NCBI RefSeq assembly: GCF_022170825.1
Contig: NZ_CP081878.1
Span: forward strand, 1,886,001 to 1,950,000
Direction: 5' to 3'
DNA: 64,000 nucleotides
Source of the DNA: Exiguobacterium acetylicum
GTDB taxonomy: Bacteria; Bacillota; Bacilli; Exiguobacteriales; Exiguobacteriaceae
In this document: piece after piece, positions 31,875 through 41,401 of the stretch
How the letters are laid out: each line of letters begins with the position of its first letter
How positions within the stretch are numbered: the first letter of the stretch is position 1
Program-made: the position numbers and the translations under genes
Notes under the pieces: model-generated
Database searches by the model: none
The model's input: only the letters and a program-made list of their open reading frames with translations
What the model was told of the DNA's origin: nothing

Positions 31875-31902
31875 AGAGACCCGCTGACATGATCGGGTCT
31901 CT
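31875..31902 (-). terminator. Terminator of the pan operon
   Basis: AGAGACCCG and CGGGTCTCT form a 9-bp stem seven bases after the panD stop; seven T follow on the minus strand. Confidence 0.88.
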
Positions 31903-31908
31903 AAAATT

Positions 31909-32292
31909 TCATAAGATCGTGTGGGCGATTTCTTGAGACAACATTTGTGTGATGTCATTTTGTTCGTTTAGAACAGCCACTTTTGGTACGTGCGTCGCGA
32001 TTTCTTCCGTTGACAGTTGTGCATACGCCATGATGATGACTTCATCCCCGACTTGGAAATGACGAGCTGCTGCACCGTTCAAACAGATGACACCTGATCC
32101 ACGGGCACCTTTGATGGCATACGTTTCGATCCGCGCTCCATTTTGATTATTCGTTACTTGTACTTTTTCATTTTCCAAAATTCCGACAGCGTCGAGTAAA
32201 TCCTCATCAATCGTAATCGAGCCAACGTAGTGTAAGTTCGCCTCAGTTACCCGAGCCTTGTGTAATTTAGCGTGCATGAATGTGCGTAACAT
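31909..32292 (-). CDS. panD: Aspartate 1-decarboxylase, pyruvoyl enzyme
   Basis: PanD makes beta-alanine from aspartate for pantothenate. The 127 aa is synthesised as a pro-enzyme that self-cleaves before Ser25: the motif [14 protein letters not shown] is intact. [15 protein letters not shown] and [20 protein letters not shown] also match the family. I used ATG 32290-32292 after AGGAG, giving the family length. It is the last gene of the panB-panC-panD operon and starts two bases past the panC stop. Confidence 0.97.
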   Translation of the reverse strand: MLRTFMHAKLHKARVTEANLHYVGSITIDEDLLDAVGILENEKVQVTNNQNGARIETYAIKGARGSGVICLNGAAARHFQVGDEVIIMAYAQLSTEEIATHVPKVAVLNEQNDITQMLSQEIAHTIL

Positions 32293-32294
32293 CG

Positions 32295-33125
32295 TCATGC
32301 TCCTCTCGTATATAGTAAGTTATCGATCAACCGTGCCGATGCAAACTGCACGGCGACAGCTAAGAGAATCGTCGTTGTTTGTTCAGTGACGGGTCGTAGT
32401 GATGGATAGTCGACGGCTTCGACGTAATCAATCGTCGTACCATCAAATTGTAGCGCATCGCGCGTCTGCCCGAGAACTGTTTCGATGGTTTCCCCTTGGT
32501 CAAGCGCTTGTTTCGCTTGCTGCAGTGCCTGCTGGATACCTGGGGCTTGCGTGCGTTCCGTATCCGAGAGATAGACATTACGTGACGATTTCGCTAGTCC
32601 ATCCTCTTCGCGAATGATTGGGCAACGAACGATCTCAACCGGAACGAAATAGTCAGCGACATACGCTTCAATCAACGCGAGTTGCTGGGCATCTTTTAAC
32701 CCGAAATACGCACGAGTTGGGCGAACGACGTTTAATAGTTTACTGACGACCGTCAACACACCGTCAAAATGCCCTGGTCGTGACGCGCCGCATAAAACAT
32801 CCTCTCCTGACCGGACTGTGACACGGGCCATATCGAGCGGATACATCGTCTCATTCGTCGGATAAAACAGATAATCGACCCCTTCTGCTTCCGCAATTTT
32901 CTGGTCTCGTTCTGCGTCTCGTGGATAACGATCCAAATCTTCATTCGGTCCGAATTGCGTCGGATTGACGAAAATACTTAAGACGACGACATCATTCTCT
33001 TGGCGTGCTTGCTTGAGCAATGAGGCATGTCCTTCATGCAAAAATCCCATCGTCGGTACGAAACCGACAGAATCATGTCCAGATAAGACGTCCCGTAACG
33101 CTTTTACATCTTGAATGATCTTCAT
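32295..33125 (-). CDS. panC: Pantothenate synthetase
   Basis: PanC joins pantoate and beta-alanine with ATP. The 276-aa nucleotidyltransferase-fold protein has [20 protein letters not shown] (with the HxGH motif HEGH), [19 protein letters not shown], and the ligand-binding [11 protein letters not shown] region. It overlaps panB by four bases (start-stop coupling). Length fits the family. Confidence 0.97.
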   Translation of the reverse strand: MKIIQDVKALRDVLSGHDSVGFVPTMGFLHEGHASLLKQARQENDVVVLSIFVNPTQFGPNEDLDRYPRDAERDQKIAEAEGVDYLFYPTNETMYPLDMARVTVRSGEDVLCGASRPGHFDGVLTVVSKLLNVVRPTRAYFGLKDAQQLALIEAYVADYFVPVEIVRCPIIREEDGLAKSSRNVYLSDTERTQAPGIQQALQQAKQALDQGETIETVLGQTRDALQFDGTTIDYVEAVDYPSLRPVTEQTTTILLAVAVQFASARLIDNLLYTRGA

Positions 33126-33961
33126 TCCTTGGTTCCTCCGTAAAGTGCGCCAATCAGCTCTTCATCCATTTGGAATGAATGGGCAAGTTCCGGGAACGTT
33201 CCTGCTTTTACGTCTTGTACGTAAGCAGCAATTGCTTCTGTCCCTGAAGCATTCCAGTCCGTGTACGCTTTGACGAACTTCGGTAAACGACCAACCCCAT
33301 ACGTTAAGATGTCATGATAGACAAGGACTTGACCGGCAACATCGGCTCCTGCACCAATCCCGATGACAGGAATCGCAACGAGTTCTTGAATCCGTTTCGC
33401 GAGCGGGTGTGGCACACACTCGAGAACGAGCATCTTCGCACCGGCACGCTCTGCTTCCAAACTATCTGCAATCAGTTGTTCGGCTGCTTCTAATGATTTC
33501 CCTTGGACTTTGAATCCTTCAAGAACCCCAACGGATTGAGGTGTTAATCCAAGATGCGCGACACAAGGCATTCCAGCATCCGTCAAACGACGAATCGTTT
33601 TTAAGATCTCTCCTGCTCCTTCGAGTTTCAAGGCATCTGCCTGCGATTCTTGGAAGATACGAGCTGCGGCTTCAAGTGTTCGATCAAATGAACCGTGATA
33701 ACTGGCGAACGGCATATCAACGATCATGAACGTTTGTGGTGCTCCACGGCGTACCGCGCGCGCATGATGAACCATATCGTCGACGGTGACGGCAATCGTT
33801 GAATCATAGCCGAGGATGACGTTCCCGAGGGAGTCCCCGACGAGCAGCATATCAACACCTGCTGCTTCCGATAATTTTGCTGAAGGATAGTCGTACGCCG
33901 TCAACATGACGAGCTTTTCCCCAGCTTGTTGTTTTTTTAATAGTGGACCCATTGTGTGCAT
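33122..33961 (-). CDS. panB: 3-methyl-2-oxobutanoate hydroxymethyltransferase
   Basis: PanB transfers a formaldehyde unit from methylene-tetrahydrofolate to ketoisovalerate, the first step to pantoate. The 279-aa TIM-barrel has [36 protein letters not shown], and [20 protein letters not shown]. It is first in panBCD and has a structured leader of about 190 bases. AAGGAGAGAAC lies before the ATG. Confidence 0.97.
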   Translation of the reverse strand: MHTMGPLLKKQQAGEKLVMLTAYDYPSAKLSEAAGVDMLLVGDSLGNVILGYDSTIAVTVDDMVHHARAVRRGAPQTFMIVDMPFASYHGSFDRTLEAAARIFQESQADALKLEGAGEILKTIRRLTDAGMPCVAHLGLTPQSVGVLEGFKVQGKSLEAAEQLIADSLEAERAGAKMLVLECVPHPLAKRIQELVAIPVIGIGAGADVAGQVLVYHDILTYGVGRLPKFVKAYTDWNASGTEAIAAYVQDVKAGTFPELAHSFQMDEELIGALYGGTKE

Positions 33962-33974
33962 CGTGTTCTCTCCT

Positions 33975-34153
33975 TACATGTGTAGGGAGGACAAAAGGAA
34001 AACGCCTTTCTTTCCAAAATAAATGCATGCGGAAAGAAGGCGGAATAATTGCATATCGTCCTTCTGTCCCTGTCCGTTAAGATCAAGGCAGTTGAAACAG
34101 CTAAAACTGGCACCTGTCAATACGGTATGATTCCGACAAGCGGATACCATCCG
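33975..34153 (-). promoter_or_regulatory. Structured panB leader, candidate pan RNA motif
   Basis: The leader RNA has small hairpins in series (GGTAT-CCG/CGG-AATC-ATACC near 34110-34150; CAGTT/AACTG with bulges near 34090) followed by a long stem near panB built on GCCTTTCTTTCC/GGAAAGAAGGC (about 33999-34055). A pan RNA motif is known upstream of panB in Bacillota, including B. subtilis, and takes tandem hairpins with bulged bases. I could not confirm its consensus by eye. Confidence 0.45.
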
Positions 34154-34160
34154 TGGCTTT

Positions 34161-34190
34161 ATTATACATGACAGTAAAAGCTCCCTGCAA
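34161..34190 (-). promoter_or_regulatory. Sigma-A-type promoter of the pan operon
   Basis: On the minus strand TTGCAG (34185-34190), 18 bases, and TATAAT (34161-34166). It would start transcription near 34154 and give the leader above. Confidence 0.7.
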
Positions 34191-34208
34191 ACCGTCTGAT
34201 TCGAGAAC

Positions 34209-35180
34209 TCACTCTTTTTCCCAGTAAACGAGCTCTGCTGAGTGAAAACGAGTCTCGCCCGCATCGGTTTTGATTCGAATCGTTCCGGTCTCGTCGATTC
34301 CGAGCAGTGTTCCGGAAGCAGTTGTTTGGCGGGTCCGTAATGTCACGGTTTCGTGCAATCGATCAGCAAGGTCTTCCCAGTCGGCAACAAACGAACCAAA
34401 TCCTAGTTCGAGCCATTGTGCATAAAGCAGTTCGAACTGATTCAGGAATCGACCGACAATTTCCGCTCGACGAAACGACTGACCCGTCTCTTTTACGAGC
34501 GAAGTCGCCCGATTCTCGATTCCTTCAGAGAACTGTTGATGGTGCACATTGATGCCGATACCGATGATGACAGAACTAATTCGATCTGCCTCGGTCTGCA
34601 TCTCAGTCAAGATGCCGGCGACCTTTCGACCGTTAATCAGGATGTCGTTCGGCCATTTAATAGTGACTGGTGTATCAAGCGAACGTAATGTTTTTGCCAG
34701 TGCAATTCCGGCTACAAGCGTTAATTGTCCCGCTTGATGCATCGGTACATCCGGACGGACGAGCAGACTCATCGCGATGCCCTCGTTTTTCGCTTCATGC
34801 CAGGTTCGTCCCAATTGTCCCCGCCCATTCGTCTGATGATCGCAGACGACGAGTGTTCCTTCAGGTGCTTGCTGCTGTGCTTGTTCGTGTGCAATCCGCT
34901 GCGTTGTATCGAGTTCGTCAAAATGAAGGATTCGTCGACCAAGACGTGATGTCGTTAACCATTGTTCAATTGCAATGGATGTCAATAAATCACCTTCATC
35001 GACTAATTGATAGCCTTGTTTTTTATTGGAGATGATGTGATATCCTTCGTCCTTCAATGTTTGCATATGTTTCCAAATAGCGGTACGTGAAATATTTAAA
35101 GTCTCTGCCAATTCCTGTCCTGAATACCATGTCCGCTTGCGCAGCGCCATCAGGATTTGTTCTCGGACTGTATGTGCCAA
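34209..35180 (-). CDS. birA: Biotin protein ligase and biotin repressor
   Basis: BirA attaches biotin to carboxylases and, with biotinyl-AMP, represses biotin genes. The 323 aa has an N-terminal winged helix (YSGQELAETLNISRTAIWKH) which marks the regulatory type, then the ligase core with NGRGQLGRTWHEAKNEGIAM, VTIKWPNDILINGRKVAGIL and a C-terminal SH3-like domain. It overlaps cca by 31 bp. Length fits class II BirA. Confidence 0.96.
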   Translation of the reverse strand: MAHTVREQILMALRKRTWYSGQELAETLNISRTAIWKHMQTLKDEGYHIISNKKQGYQLVDEGDLLTSIAIEQWLTTSRLGRRILHFDELDTTQRIAHEQAQQQAPEGTLVVCDHQTNGRGQLGRTWHEAKNEGIAMSLLVRPDVPMHQAGQLTLVAGIALAKTLRSLDTPVTIKWPNDILINGRKVAGILTEMQTEADRISSVIIGIGINVHHQQFSEGIENRATSLVKETGQSFRRAEIVGRFLNQFELLYAQWLELGFGSFVADWEDLADRLHETVTLRTRQTTASGTLLGIDETGTIRIKTDAGETRFHSAELVYWEKE

Positions 35181-36283
35181 CGTTTTACCTCCTCCATCAA
35201 TGTGGCTTGATCATTTTGGAAGGCATGTACGACAACACCGTACTCTAAATGCAACAGCGCTTCTTTGATCTGTTGTTTTCGAAGACCAAAACGAATCATA
35301 TCTTTTCCGTCTACAGCAAGCTCTTTTCTTCCTCGAATCGGTAAGTCCGATCGATCCGGATAATCGATTCCTGTCATTTGGCGCAGAATGTCCAGTTCCT
35401 CATCCGCTAACTGATAACGATCCCAATCCGTTAAAGGACGATGTAGCAGTGGTGCGAGGCGCGCAGCGAGCTGCACTTGTTGTTTCGACCGTTTCCAACG
35501 CGTCAATTGATCACGCGTTAGACCGGCATCGAGTGCGAGTGTCCAGACGGCGTCCTTTGAGACACCTTGTAGTGATTGCTTAGCTAGAGCTTCTATAATC
35601 TCCGCGTCCATCCCAGGTAAATACTGTTCAATACGAGTGCGTAACATGACACGAAGTGCCTGCTGCTTTCCTGGTCCGAGTAACAGCTTTTCAAACTCGA
35701 TCGCAATCCGCTCAATCGCAACAGCAGCTAGATGCGGGGCGAGTTCCGTAATCGCTTGTTCAGTCGCTGGATCAAGGTCGAACTCGAGTTGACTCATGAA
35801 CCGGAAAGCCCGCATCATGCGAAGTGCATCCTCATCAAAGCGTTCCTTCGGCGCACCGACCGTCCGGATGATCCGCTCTTTGATATCATGTTCTCCGCCA
35901 AATAAATCGACGCGCCCCGTAGGTCTGAGCGCCATCGCATTGATCGTGAAGTCACGTCGTGTCAAATCTTCTTCCAAACTGACGCCAAGCGTCACCGCAT
36001 CTGGACGCCGGCGATCGCTATATGTCGCTTCGGAGCGGAACGTCGTGATTTCATATGGCACGTGTTCTAAAACGACTGTCACCGTACCATGCTCGAGTCC
36101 TGTCGGAATGACGACAGGAAACAACTCGATGATCTGTTCTGGTAACATCGAGCTCGCTAAATCGTAATCTCCTGGTGTCCGGTCGAGTAACATGTCGCGG
36201 ACGGCACCGCCCACGATATAGGCTTCACCACCCGCTTGTTCAATCGTTTCAATGATGTGATGTGCGCCTTCAAGCAAGTTCAT
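35150..36283 (-). CDS. cca: CCA tRNA nucleotidyltransferase
   Basis: Cca adds or repairs the CCA end of tRNAs without template. The 377-aa class II enzyme has the beta-polymerase-type core YIVGGAVRDMLLDRTPGDYD, the DLTRRDFTINAMA segment, and RFDEDALRMMRAFRF. I started at ATG 36281-36283; the longer frame upstream has no ribosome site. It overlaps bshA by 14 bp and birA by 31 bp, so the three genes share an operon, as in Bacillus. Confidence 0.95.
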   Translation of the reverse strand: MNLLEGAHHIIETIEQAGGEAYIVGGAVRDMLLDRTPGDYDLASSMLPEQIIELFPVVIPTGLEHGTVTVVLEHVPYEITTFRSEATYSDRRRPDAVTLGVSLEEDLTRRDFTINAMALRPTGRVDLFGGEHDIKERIIRTVGAPKERFDEDALRMMRAFRFMSQLEFDLDPATEQAITELAPHLAAVAIERIAIEFEKLLLGPGKQQALRVMLRTRIEQYLPGMDAEIIEALAKQSLQGVSKDAVWTLALDAGLTRDQLTRWKRSKQQVQLAARLAPLLHRPLTDWDRYQLADEELDILRQMTGIDYPDRSDLPIRGRKELAVDGKDMIRFGLRKQQIKEALLHLEYGVVVHAFQNDQATLMEEVKRWHIQSENKS

Positions 36284-37412
36284 GACGTGCACACACCCGT
36301 TCATAGACTTGTTCATAACGACGGACGATCTCATTCGAATCAAAACGACGACGCGTATCGCGAATGCCCTCTTCTCTCATCCGTTCGCGTAACAGCGGAT
36401 CATCTGCGAGTTCACCAATTCGTGCTGCAGCCACTTTGACGTCGTAAGTTGGAACGATATATCCTGTTACGCCATCCTGTATGACTTCGGGTAATCCACC
36501 TGCTGTCGAGACGACACTCGGGACACCAATCGCCATCGCTTCAAGAACGACGAGTCCGAACGCCTCTTTTTCTGACAACAAGACATGAATATCACTAATC
36601 GCAAGCAACTGCGCGACATGTTCCTGTTTACCAGCAAAAATTACCTTGTCATAAATACCGAGTTCCTTCGCCCGCCGTCTCGTTTGTCCCATCTCTGGAC
36701 CATCCCCGACGAGCAACAGACGCATTTTTCGGTCCTTCGCTGCGATTGCAAACGAAGCGAGCGTATCATCAATCCGTTTGACCGGTCGGAAGTTCGAGAT
36801 ATGAATGACGACGACTTCATCCGGTTCGATGCCGTAATGGCGCTTCAAACGTTCGTCACGCATCGGATAATAGACACTTTCATCAATCGAATTCGCAATG
36901 ACATCGATGTCGTAGTGGGCATTAAGTGTTGCATTCGTCTCAAGCGCTAGACTCTCTGAGACGGCCGTGACCGCATCCGATCGTTCGATGCCGTACCGGA
37001 TTGCTGGTTGCATTTCTAAATCTTGTCCAATGACCGTAATATCCGTTCCGTGTAACGTCGTCACGACGGCGACGCCTTTTTTCTTCGCCATGTTCCGACC
37101 GAGATCAGCACAGACCGCGTGCGGAACGGCGTAATGGGCATGGATGACATCGAGATCGAATAAATCAATGATTTCTGCGACTTTTGACGCCAGTGTAATG
37201 TCATAAGGTGGATATTTAAAAACGGAATACTGGTTGACTTCCACCAAGTGTACCGTGATGTTTGGACGATATTCCGTCAGTCGAAACGGCATGCTCGACG
37301 TGATGAAGTGAACGTCATGTCCACGATCCGCCAGTTTCATACCGAGCTCTGTTGCGACGACCCCACTCCCGCCGACGGAAGGATAACAAAGAATTCCAAT
37401 TGCTTTTTTCAT
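36270..37412 (-). CDS. bshA: N-acetylglucosaminyl-L-malate synthase (bacillithiol pathway)
   Basis: BshA is the GT4-family glycosyltransferase that makes GlcNAc-malate, the first step of bacillithiol. The 380 aa starts IGILCYPSVGGSGVVATELG with the family's nucleotide-donor loop, then HAHYAVPHAVCADLGRNMAK and a catalytic E-x7-E-type EKEAFGLVVLEAMAIGVP. In B. subtilis bshB1 and mgsA follow; here they are absent from this locus. ypdA (61.7 kb), a bacillithiol disulfide reductase, supports an active pathway. Confidence 0.93.
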   Translation of the reverse strand: MKKAIGILCYPSVGGSGVVATELGMKLADRGHDVHFITSSMPFRLTEYRPNITVHLVEVNQYSVFKYPPYDITLASKVAEIIDLFDLDVIHAHYAVPHAVCADLGRNMAKKKGVAVVTTLHGTDITVIGQDLEMQPAIRYGIERSDAVTAVSESLALETNATLNAHYDIDVIANSIDESVYYPMRDERLKRHYGIEPDEVVVIHISNFRPVKRIDDTLASFAIAAKDRKMRLLLVGDGPEMGQTRRRAKELGIYDKVIFAGKQEHVAQLLAISDIHVLLSEKEAFGLVVLEAMAIGVPSVVSTAGGLPEVIQDGVTGYIVPTYDVKVAAARIGELADDPLLRERMREEGIRDTRRRFDSNEIVRRYEQVYERVCARHELA

Positions 37413-37582
37413 GATAAGACCACACTCTCTATATGACTTCTATTCGTCTCTATTCTAAGCAATATCGATCGGAATGACCATACTGATCACTTTTCGACTG
37501 ATTTTCCGAGGAAAAGCTAGTCTTTTTCCGACCGTGCCGTTACCCTAGAGAAAGAGTCTTGATTTGAAAGGAGCATACGGAA

Positions 37583-38470
37583 ATGGCACCTCCATTCCAG
37601 TTTCCGATTCGGATCCAGAACATCCTCTGGATTTTAGTCGGATCATTTATCTTTGCTTTTGGAATTTATCATTTTAACGTGCAAAATGAATTAGCTGAAG
37701 GCGGTTTTACAGGGATCACCTTAATCTTAAAAGGATTGTTTGGGTTATCTCCGTCAATTACGAACTTAGTATTAAACGTTCCACTCTTTTTCGTTAGTTA
37801 TAAAATTCTGGGTCGGACGACCTTCGTCTATACGTTAGTTGGAACATTCAGCTTTTCCTTTTGGTATGGCTTGATCGCGAAGTACTCACCGCTCGTCATC
37901 GACCTTCGCGACGACATGGTCCTCGCTGCTTTATTTGCTGGTGTTTTCATCGGCGTCGGTCTTGGCATCATCTTCAACAATGGTGGTACGACAGGTGGTG
38001 TCGATATCATCGCCCGTTTGACGAAGCGTTACTTCGGATGGTCAATCGGTCGCACGTTCCTGATTTTCGACTTCTTCGTCATCATCGCTTCCTTGACGTA
38101 TCTCGACTATAAGCAGGCGATGTATACGTTACTCGCCGTCTACGTCGGTGCTCGTGTCATCGATTGGATGCAAGAAGGCACATACGCCGGGAAAGCAGCA
38201 ATGATCATCAGTGATCACCGGACGGAAATCGCGGATGGGATTCATGCGACGATGAATCGGGGAACGACACGTTTGATCGCGAAAGGCGGTTATTCGGGAC
38301 GCGACCTCGAAGTGTTGTACGTCGTCGTCGCTCGCAATGAAATCAACCGCTTGAAGACACTCGTCAAAAGTGTTGATCAGCATGCCTTCATCACCTTACA
38401 TGACGTCTATGAAGTGACGGGAGAAGGATTTACGTTTGATGAAAATCGGGTCCCGATCAAAGAAACGTAA
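37583..38470 (+). CDS. ypjC: YitT/DUF2179 membrane protein (YpjC-like)
   Basis: A 295-aa membrane protein with five N-terminal helices (for example ILWILVGSFIFAFGIYHF) and a C-terminal DUF2179 domain with RDLEVLYVVVARNEINRLKT. These proteins are of unknown transport function. A YitT-family gene (ypjC) lies in this region in B. subtilis. It faces the opposite way to its neighbours and has a GAAAGGAG ribosome site. Confidence 0.9.
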   Translation: MAPPFQFPIRIQNILWILVGSFIFAFGIYHFNVQNELAEGGFTGITLILKGLFGLSPSITNLVLNVPLFFVSYKILGRTTFVYTLVGTFSFSFWYGLIAKYSPLVIDLRDDMVLAALFAGVFIGVGLGIIFNNGGTTGGVDIIARLTKRYFGWSIGRTFLIFDFFVIIASLTYLDYKQAMYTLLAVYVGARVIDWMQEGTYAGKAAMIISDHRTEIADGIHATMNRGTTRLIAKGGYSGRDLEVLYVVVARNEINRLKTLVKSVDQHAFITLHDVYEVTGEGFTFDENRVPIKET

Positions 38471-38509
38471 AAAAACACGGATCGCTCGTTTGAGCGATTC
38501 GTGTTTTTT
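38470..38509. terminator. Bidirectional terminator after ypjC and yugP
   Basis: AAAAACACG-ATCGCTC pairs with GAGCGAT-CGTGTTTTTT around a GTTT loop; T runs on both strands serve the two convergent genes. Confidence 0.88.
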
Positions 38510-38511
38510 GG

Positions 38512-39192
38512 TTAATCATCACTTGAAGGGTTAAAAACGAGCAATGCAAGACGAAGAAACTCGGCAACTGCAACGAGAGTTGCTGCGACATACGTCCAAG
38601 CCGCTGCGTTTAAGACGCGGCGTGAACCACGCTCTTCTTCGGCATCAATGATTCCGTGCTCCGTCAACTGTGCCATTGCCCGGTTTGAGGCATCGAACTC
38701 GACCGGTAACGTGACGAGTTGGAAGATGACGGCACCGAGCATCAAGACGACACCAAGCATCGCAAGACCACTGAAGCCAGCAAATAGACCAATCAACAAC
38801 AGTGGAAACGATAAGTTTGACGTGATCGACGCGACTGGCGCAATCCGGTGACGGACACGCATCATATTGTAATCCGTCGCATCTTGAATGACGTGACCGA
38901 TTTCGTGCGCTGCGATCGAAACAGCAGAGACCGTCGAACCGTAGTAGACGTCTTCCGACAAACGAACGACTTTATTGGTTGGGTCATAATGATCGGACAT
39001 CGTTCCACCAATCGGCTCGAGTCGGACGTTTGTGATGCCGTTTTGCTTCATGATGAAGTCTGCGACCTGCGCTCCCGTCACCCCACTCTGAATCGGAACA
39101 TCTTGATATTTTTTATAGGTGCTCCGCACCCGCATCTGAGCCCAGATCGGGACGATGATGATGATCGCGAGATAGATCAAATAGTTTGCCAC
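38512..39192 (-). CDS. yugP: Membrane zinc metallopeptidase, YugP-like
   Basis: A 226-aa membrane peptidase with helices at both ends and the HExxH motif in SIAAHEIGHVIQDA. The N-terminal MANYLIYLAIIIIVPIWAQM anchors it. YugP-like proteins are widespread in Bacillota with unknown substrates. In B. subtilis yugP lies elsewhere, so its place here is a local rearrangement. The 45-bp gap to the ypjA-like gene suggests cotranscription. Confidence 0.88.
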   Translation of the reverse strand: MANYLIYLAIIIIVPIWAQMRVRSTYKKYQDVPIQSGVTGAQVADFIMKQNGITNVRLEPIGGTMSDHYDPTNKVVRLSEDVYYGSTVSAVSIAAHEIGHVIQDATDYNMMRVRHRIAPVASITSNLSFPLLLIGLFAGFSGLAMLGVVLMLGAVIFQLVTLPVEFDASNRAMAQLTEHGIIDAEEERGSRRVLNAAAWTYVAATLVAVAEFLRLALLVFNPSSDD

Positions 39193-39237
39193 GAGACATC
39201 GTTCCTTTCTTTTTTTGATTATAGGTCTATTTTATGT

Positions 39238-39849
39238 TCAAGTGATCTTATTGTCAATTGAATCGCGTGCGACAAGGAGATATCCCATTAAAAGACATAA
39301 TCCGGTCAACCAGAAGGAACCATACCCGATCCACTGGATATGCTCCGCAAGTGCCGGGTAGCGCGGCCATTGACCAAGAACATAATCGACGACATCGTTA
39401 TGAATGACCCAGATCGCGACGAGGACAAGTTCCTTGACGCGAAACGTCATCAGTGGACTGTATAATAATGCTTGGAACGCCATCGCACCATGCGATACCA
39501 TCAACATCAGCGCCATTGCTGTTAAGAACGAATCCTCCGTTCCGAGTTGATTCAACATCAAGGCGTTCATGACGACTGCCCAGACCCCGTATTTGATCAA
39601 TGTTACGAATGCTAACGCTTCAAACAGGCGCGAACGTCGTCCGAAAATCCAGAGAAAGACGATAATCGTAAAGAAGAGGGATGCTGTCGGGCTATCCGGA
39701 ATGAACGGATAGTAATACCACTTCGATGTCGCAAGTTGTGGTTCATACCAGTAGTAACCGTATAATGTGCCTGCTAAGTTGATTAATCCAATGATCCAGA
39801 GTACTGCTTTATGGCGGAGTAATGTCAAAATACCTTGCAATCGTTTCAC
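39238..39849 (-). CDS. ypjA: DUF1405 membrane protein, YpjA-like
   Basis: A 203-aa protein with about five to six membrane helices (WIIGLINLAGTLYGYYW, LFFTIIVFLWIFGRRS) of the DUF1405 family; function unknown. ypjA lies just upstream of the qcr genes in B. subtilis, as here. A terminator lies between it and qcrC. Confidence 0.88.
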   Translation of the reverse strand: MKRLQGILTLLRHKAVLWIIGLINLAGTLYGYYWYEPQLATSKWYYYPFIPDSPTASLFFTIIVFLWIFGRRSRLFEALAFVTLIKYGVWAVVMNALMLNQLGTEDSFLTAMALMLMVSHGAMAFQALLYSPLMTFRVKELVLVAIWVIHNDVVDYVLGQWPRYPALAEHIQWIGYGSFWLTGLCLLMGYLLVARDSIDNKIT

Positions 39850-39861
39850 CTCATCATCGAC

Positions 39862-39891
39862 AAAAGCCGGAGGATTGCTCCCCCGGCTTTT
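39862..39891 (-). terminator. Terminator after qcrC
   Basis: AAAAGCCGG and CCGGCTTTT form the stem four bases after the qcrC stop on the minus strand; it separates qcrABC from ypjA. Confidence 0.75.
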
Positions 39892-39894
39892 GGC

Positions 39895-40686
39895 TTATTT
39901 ATTATTTTCGCCGCCTTCACCGTATGAAGCGATGAATTTCGCGAGTTCTTTACGATCCGCATCTGATCCTTTGTACTGACCAGCAGGCATCGAACCGATC
40001 CCTTTGTCTGCGATATCATAAATCTCTTCTTCTGTCTTCTTCGTACCGACGAGTGCCGGAGCTGCTGCTCCACCCTCGAGGTTCTTACCATGACAGTTGA
40101 CACACGACTGGTTCGAATAAATTTCGTATCCTTTTGCCGATGTATCAATTTTTGGTCCTTCGTTCATCGTCAATTCACCTTGTTTATGGATGGTATCCCA
40201 GTGAGTCGTTTGAACAGATTCCCACGTCAAGAAGACGATCGAGACGACTGCGAGGAGCATCATGCTGACTGCGATCGGACGTTTCGCAGGACGACGTTCA
40301 AGACCTTGGTCGAGCCATGGCGCGACGAGAAGTGCTGTGAACGCAAGACCTGGGAGGATGACCGTACCCATCAAAATGTATGGACCTGCAGCGAATTGGT
40401 ATTTCAAGAGCTGATAGAGGAATAGGAAGTACCAGTCCGGAAGTGGAATGTACGACGTATTCGTCGGATCGGCAATGTTTTGAAGTGGTGCTGCTTCTAC
40501 GATTGTCAGTGTCATGAAGCCGATCAAGAAGACCGCTCCAACCATCCATTCGCGAAGTAAGAAGTTTGGCCAGAACGCTTCCGTTCGACCTGGATATTCC
40601 GAGTAGTCTTTCGACTTGTTCGGCATCCGGTTGTTGATCGACACCCGTGAATCGGTGACGAATTTCATTCCTTTACCACGATGCAT
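39895..40686 (-). CDS. qcrC: Menaquinol-cytochrome c reductase, cytochrome b/c subunit
   Basis: QcrC is a fusion of a short cytochrome b C-terminal part and cytochrome c, the electron exit of the bc complex. The 263 aa has two to three membrane helices including YQLLKYQFAAGPYILMGTVI, the quinol-site segment PDWYFLFLYQLLKY, and heme c binding SCVNCHGKNLEGGAAAPALV (CxxCH). The length matches Bacillus QcrC. Genes are ordered qcrA-qcrB-qcrC. Confidence 0.96.
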   Translation of the reverse strand: MHRGKGMKFVTDSRVSINNRMPNKSKDYSEYPGRTEAFWPNFLLREWMVGAVFLIGFMTLTIVEAAPLQNIADPTNTSYIPLPDWYFLFLYQLLKYQFAAGPYILMGTVILPGLAFTALLVAPWLDQGLERRPAKRPIAVSMMLLAVVSIVFLTWESVQTTHWDTIHKQGELTMNEGPKIDTSAKGYEIYSNQSCVNCHGKNLEGGAAAPALVGTKKTEEEIYDIADKGIGSMPAGQYKGSDADRKELAKFIASYGEGGENNK

Positions 40687-40726
40687 CGTGTTCTCCCCCT
40701 TTTTTGTTGTCTAGATGATAGTCGGT

Positions 40727-41398
40727 TTAAAGTGGTCCAGAGATCCCTTGTTTACGGATCATCATGAAGTGGGCCCCGAGCAAGACGAACAATGCTGCAG
40801 GAAGGAAGAAGACGTGAATCGCAAAGAATCGAGCGATTGTACTTGCGCCGACGATTTCTCCACCCGCAAGGAGGGTCTTCGCGATACCACCGATGACCGG
40901 AATACTTTCAGCAATCTGAATCGTAACTTTTGTCGCGAACAACGCTTTCATGTCCCAAGGCAATAGGTATCCTGTCAGACCGAGAGCTAAGACGACGAAG
41001 AACAAGAGAACTCCAACGACCCAGTTCAATTCACGTGGCTTTTTGTATGAACCAGTGAAGAAGACACGTAATGTATGTAGGAACAACATTACGATAACGA
41101 CGGATGCACCCCAGTGGTGCATACCACGAACGATTTGTCCGTGTGCGACTTCGTTTTGAAGATAGTAGACGGACGCGTGTGCGTTGATGATGTCCGGTAC
41201 ATAGTACATCGTCAAGAACATCCCCGAAAGAATCTGGATGACGATCGTAAAGAACGTCAATCCGCCAAAACAATAAACGAAAGCTGAAAAGTTATGTGCC
41301 GGGTTGACGTGCTCCGGTACTTCATGGTCGGCGATATCTCGCCAGAGCGGCGTAATATCAACGCGCTCATCGATCCAATCATAGATTTTTTGCATCAT
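40727..41398 (-). CDS. qcrB: Menaquinol-cytochrome c reductase, cytochrome b6 subunit
   Basis: QcrB binds two b hemes and the menaquinol sites. The 223 aa has four membrane helices with the His pair patterns around RGMHHWGASVVIVMLFLHTL and FFAIHVFFLPAALFVLLGAH. GYLLPWDMKALFATKVTIQI is also typical. It is four bases from qcrA. Length fits the short b6 form. Confidence 0.96.
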   Translation of the reverse strand: MMQKIYDWIDERVDITPLWRDIADHEVPEHVNPAHNFSAFVYCFGGLTFFTIVIQILSGMFLTMYYVPDIINAHASVYYLQNEVAHGQIVRGMHHWGASVVIVMLFLHTLRVFFTGSYKKPRELNWVVGVLLFFVVLALGLTGYLLPWDMKALFATKVTIQIAESIPVIGGIAKTLLAGGEIVGASTIARFFAIHVFFLPAALFVLLGAHFMMIRKQGISGPL

Positions 41399-41401
41399 CG
41401 C

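Noticed and set aside
33962-34200. T-box leader upstream of panB
   Set aside because: No T-box consensus (GGGTGG-ACCGCG) is present; the pan RNA motif is a better candidate.
33974-34264. 96-aa minus-strand frame over the panB leader
   Set aside because: It runs across the promoter and the leader hairpins and has no ribosome site.
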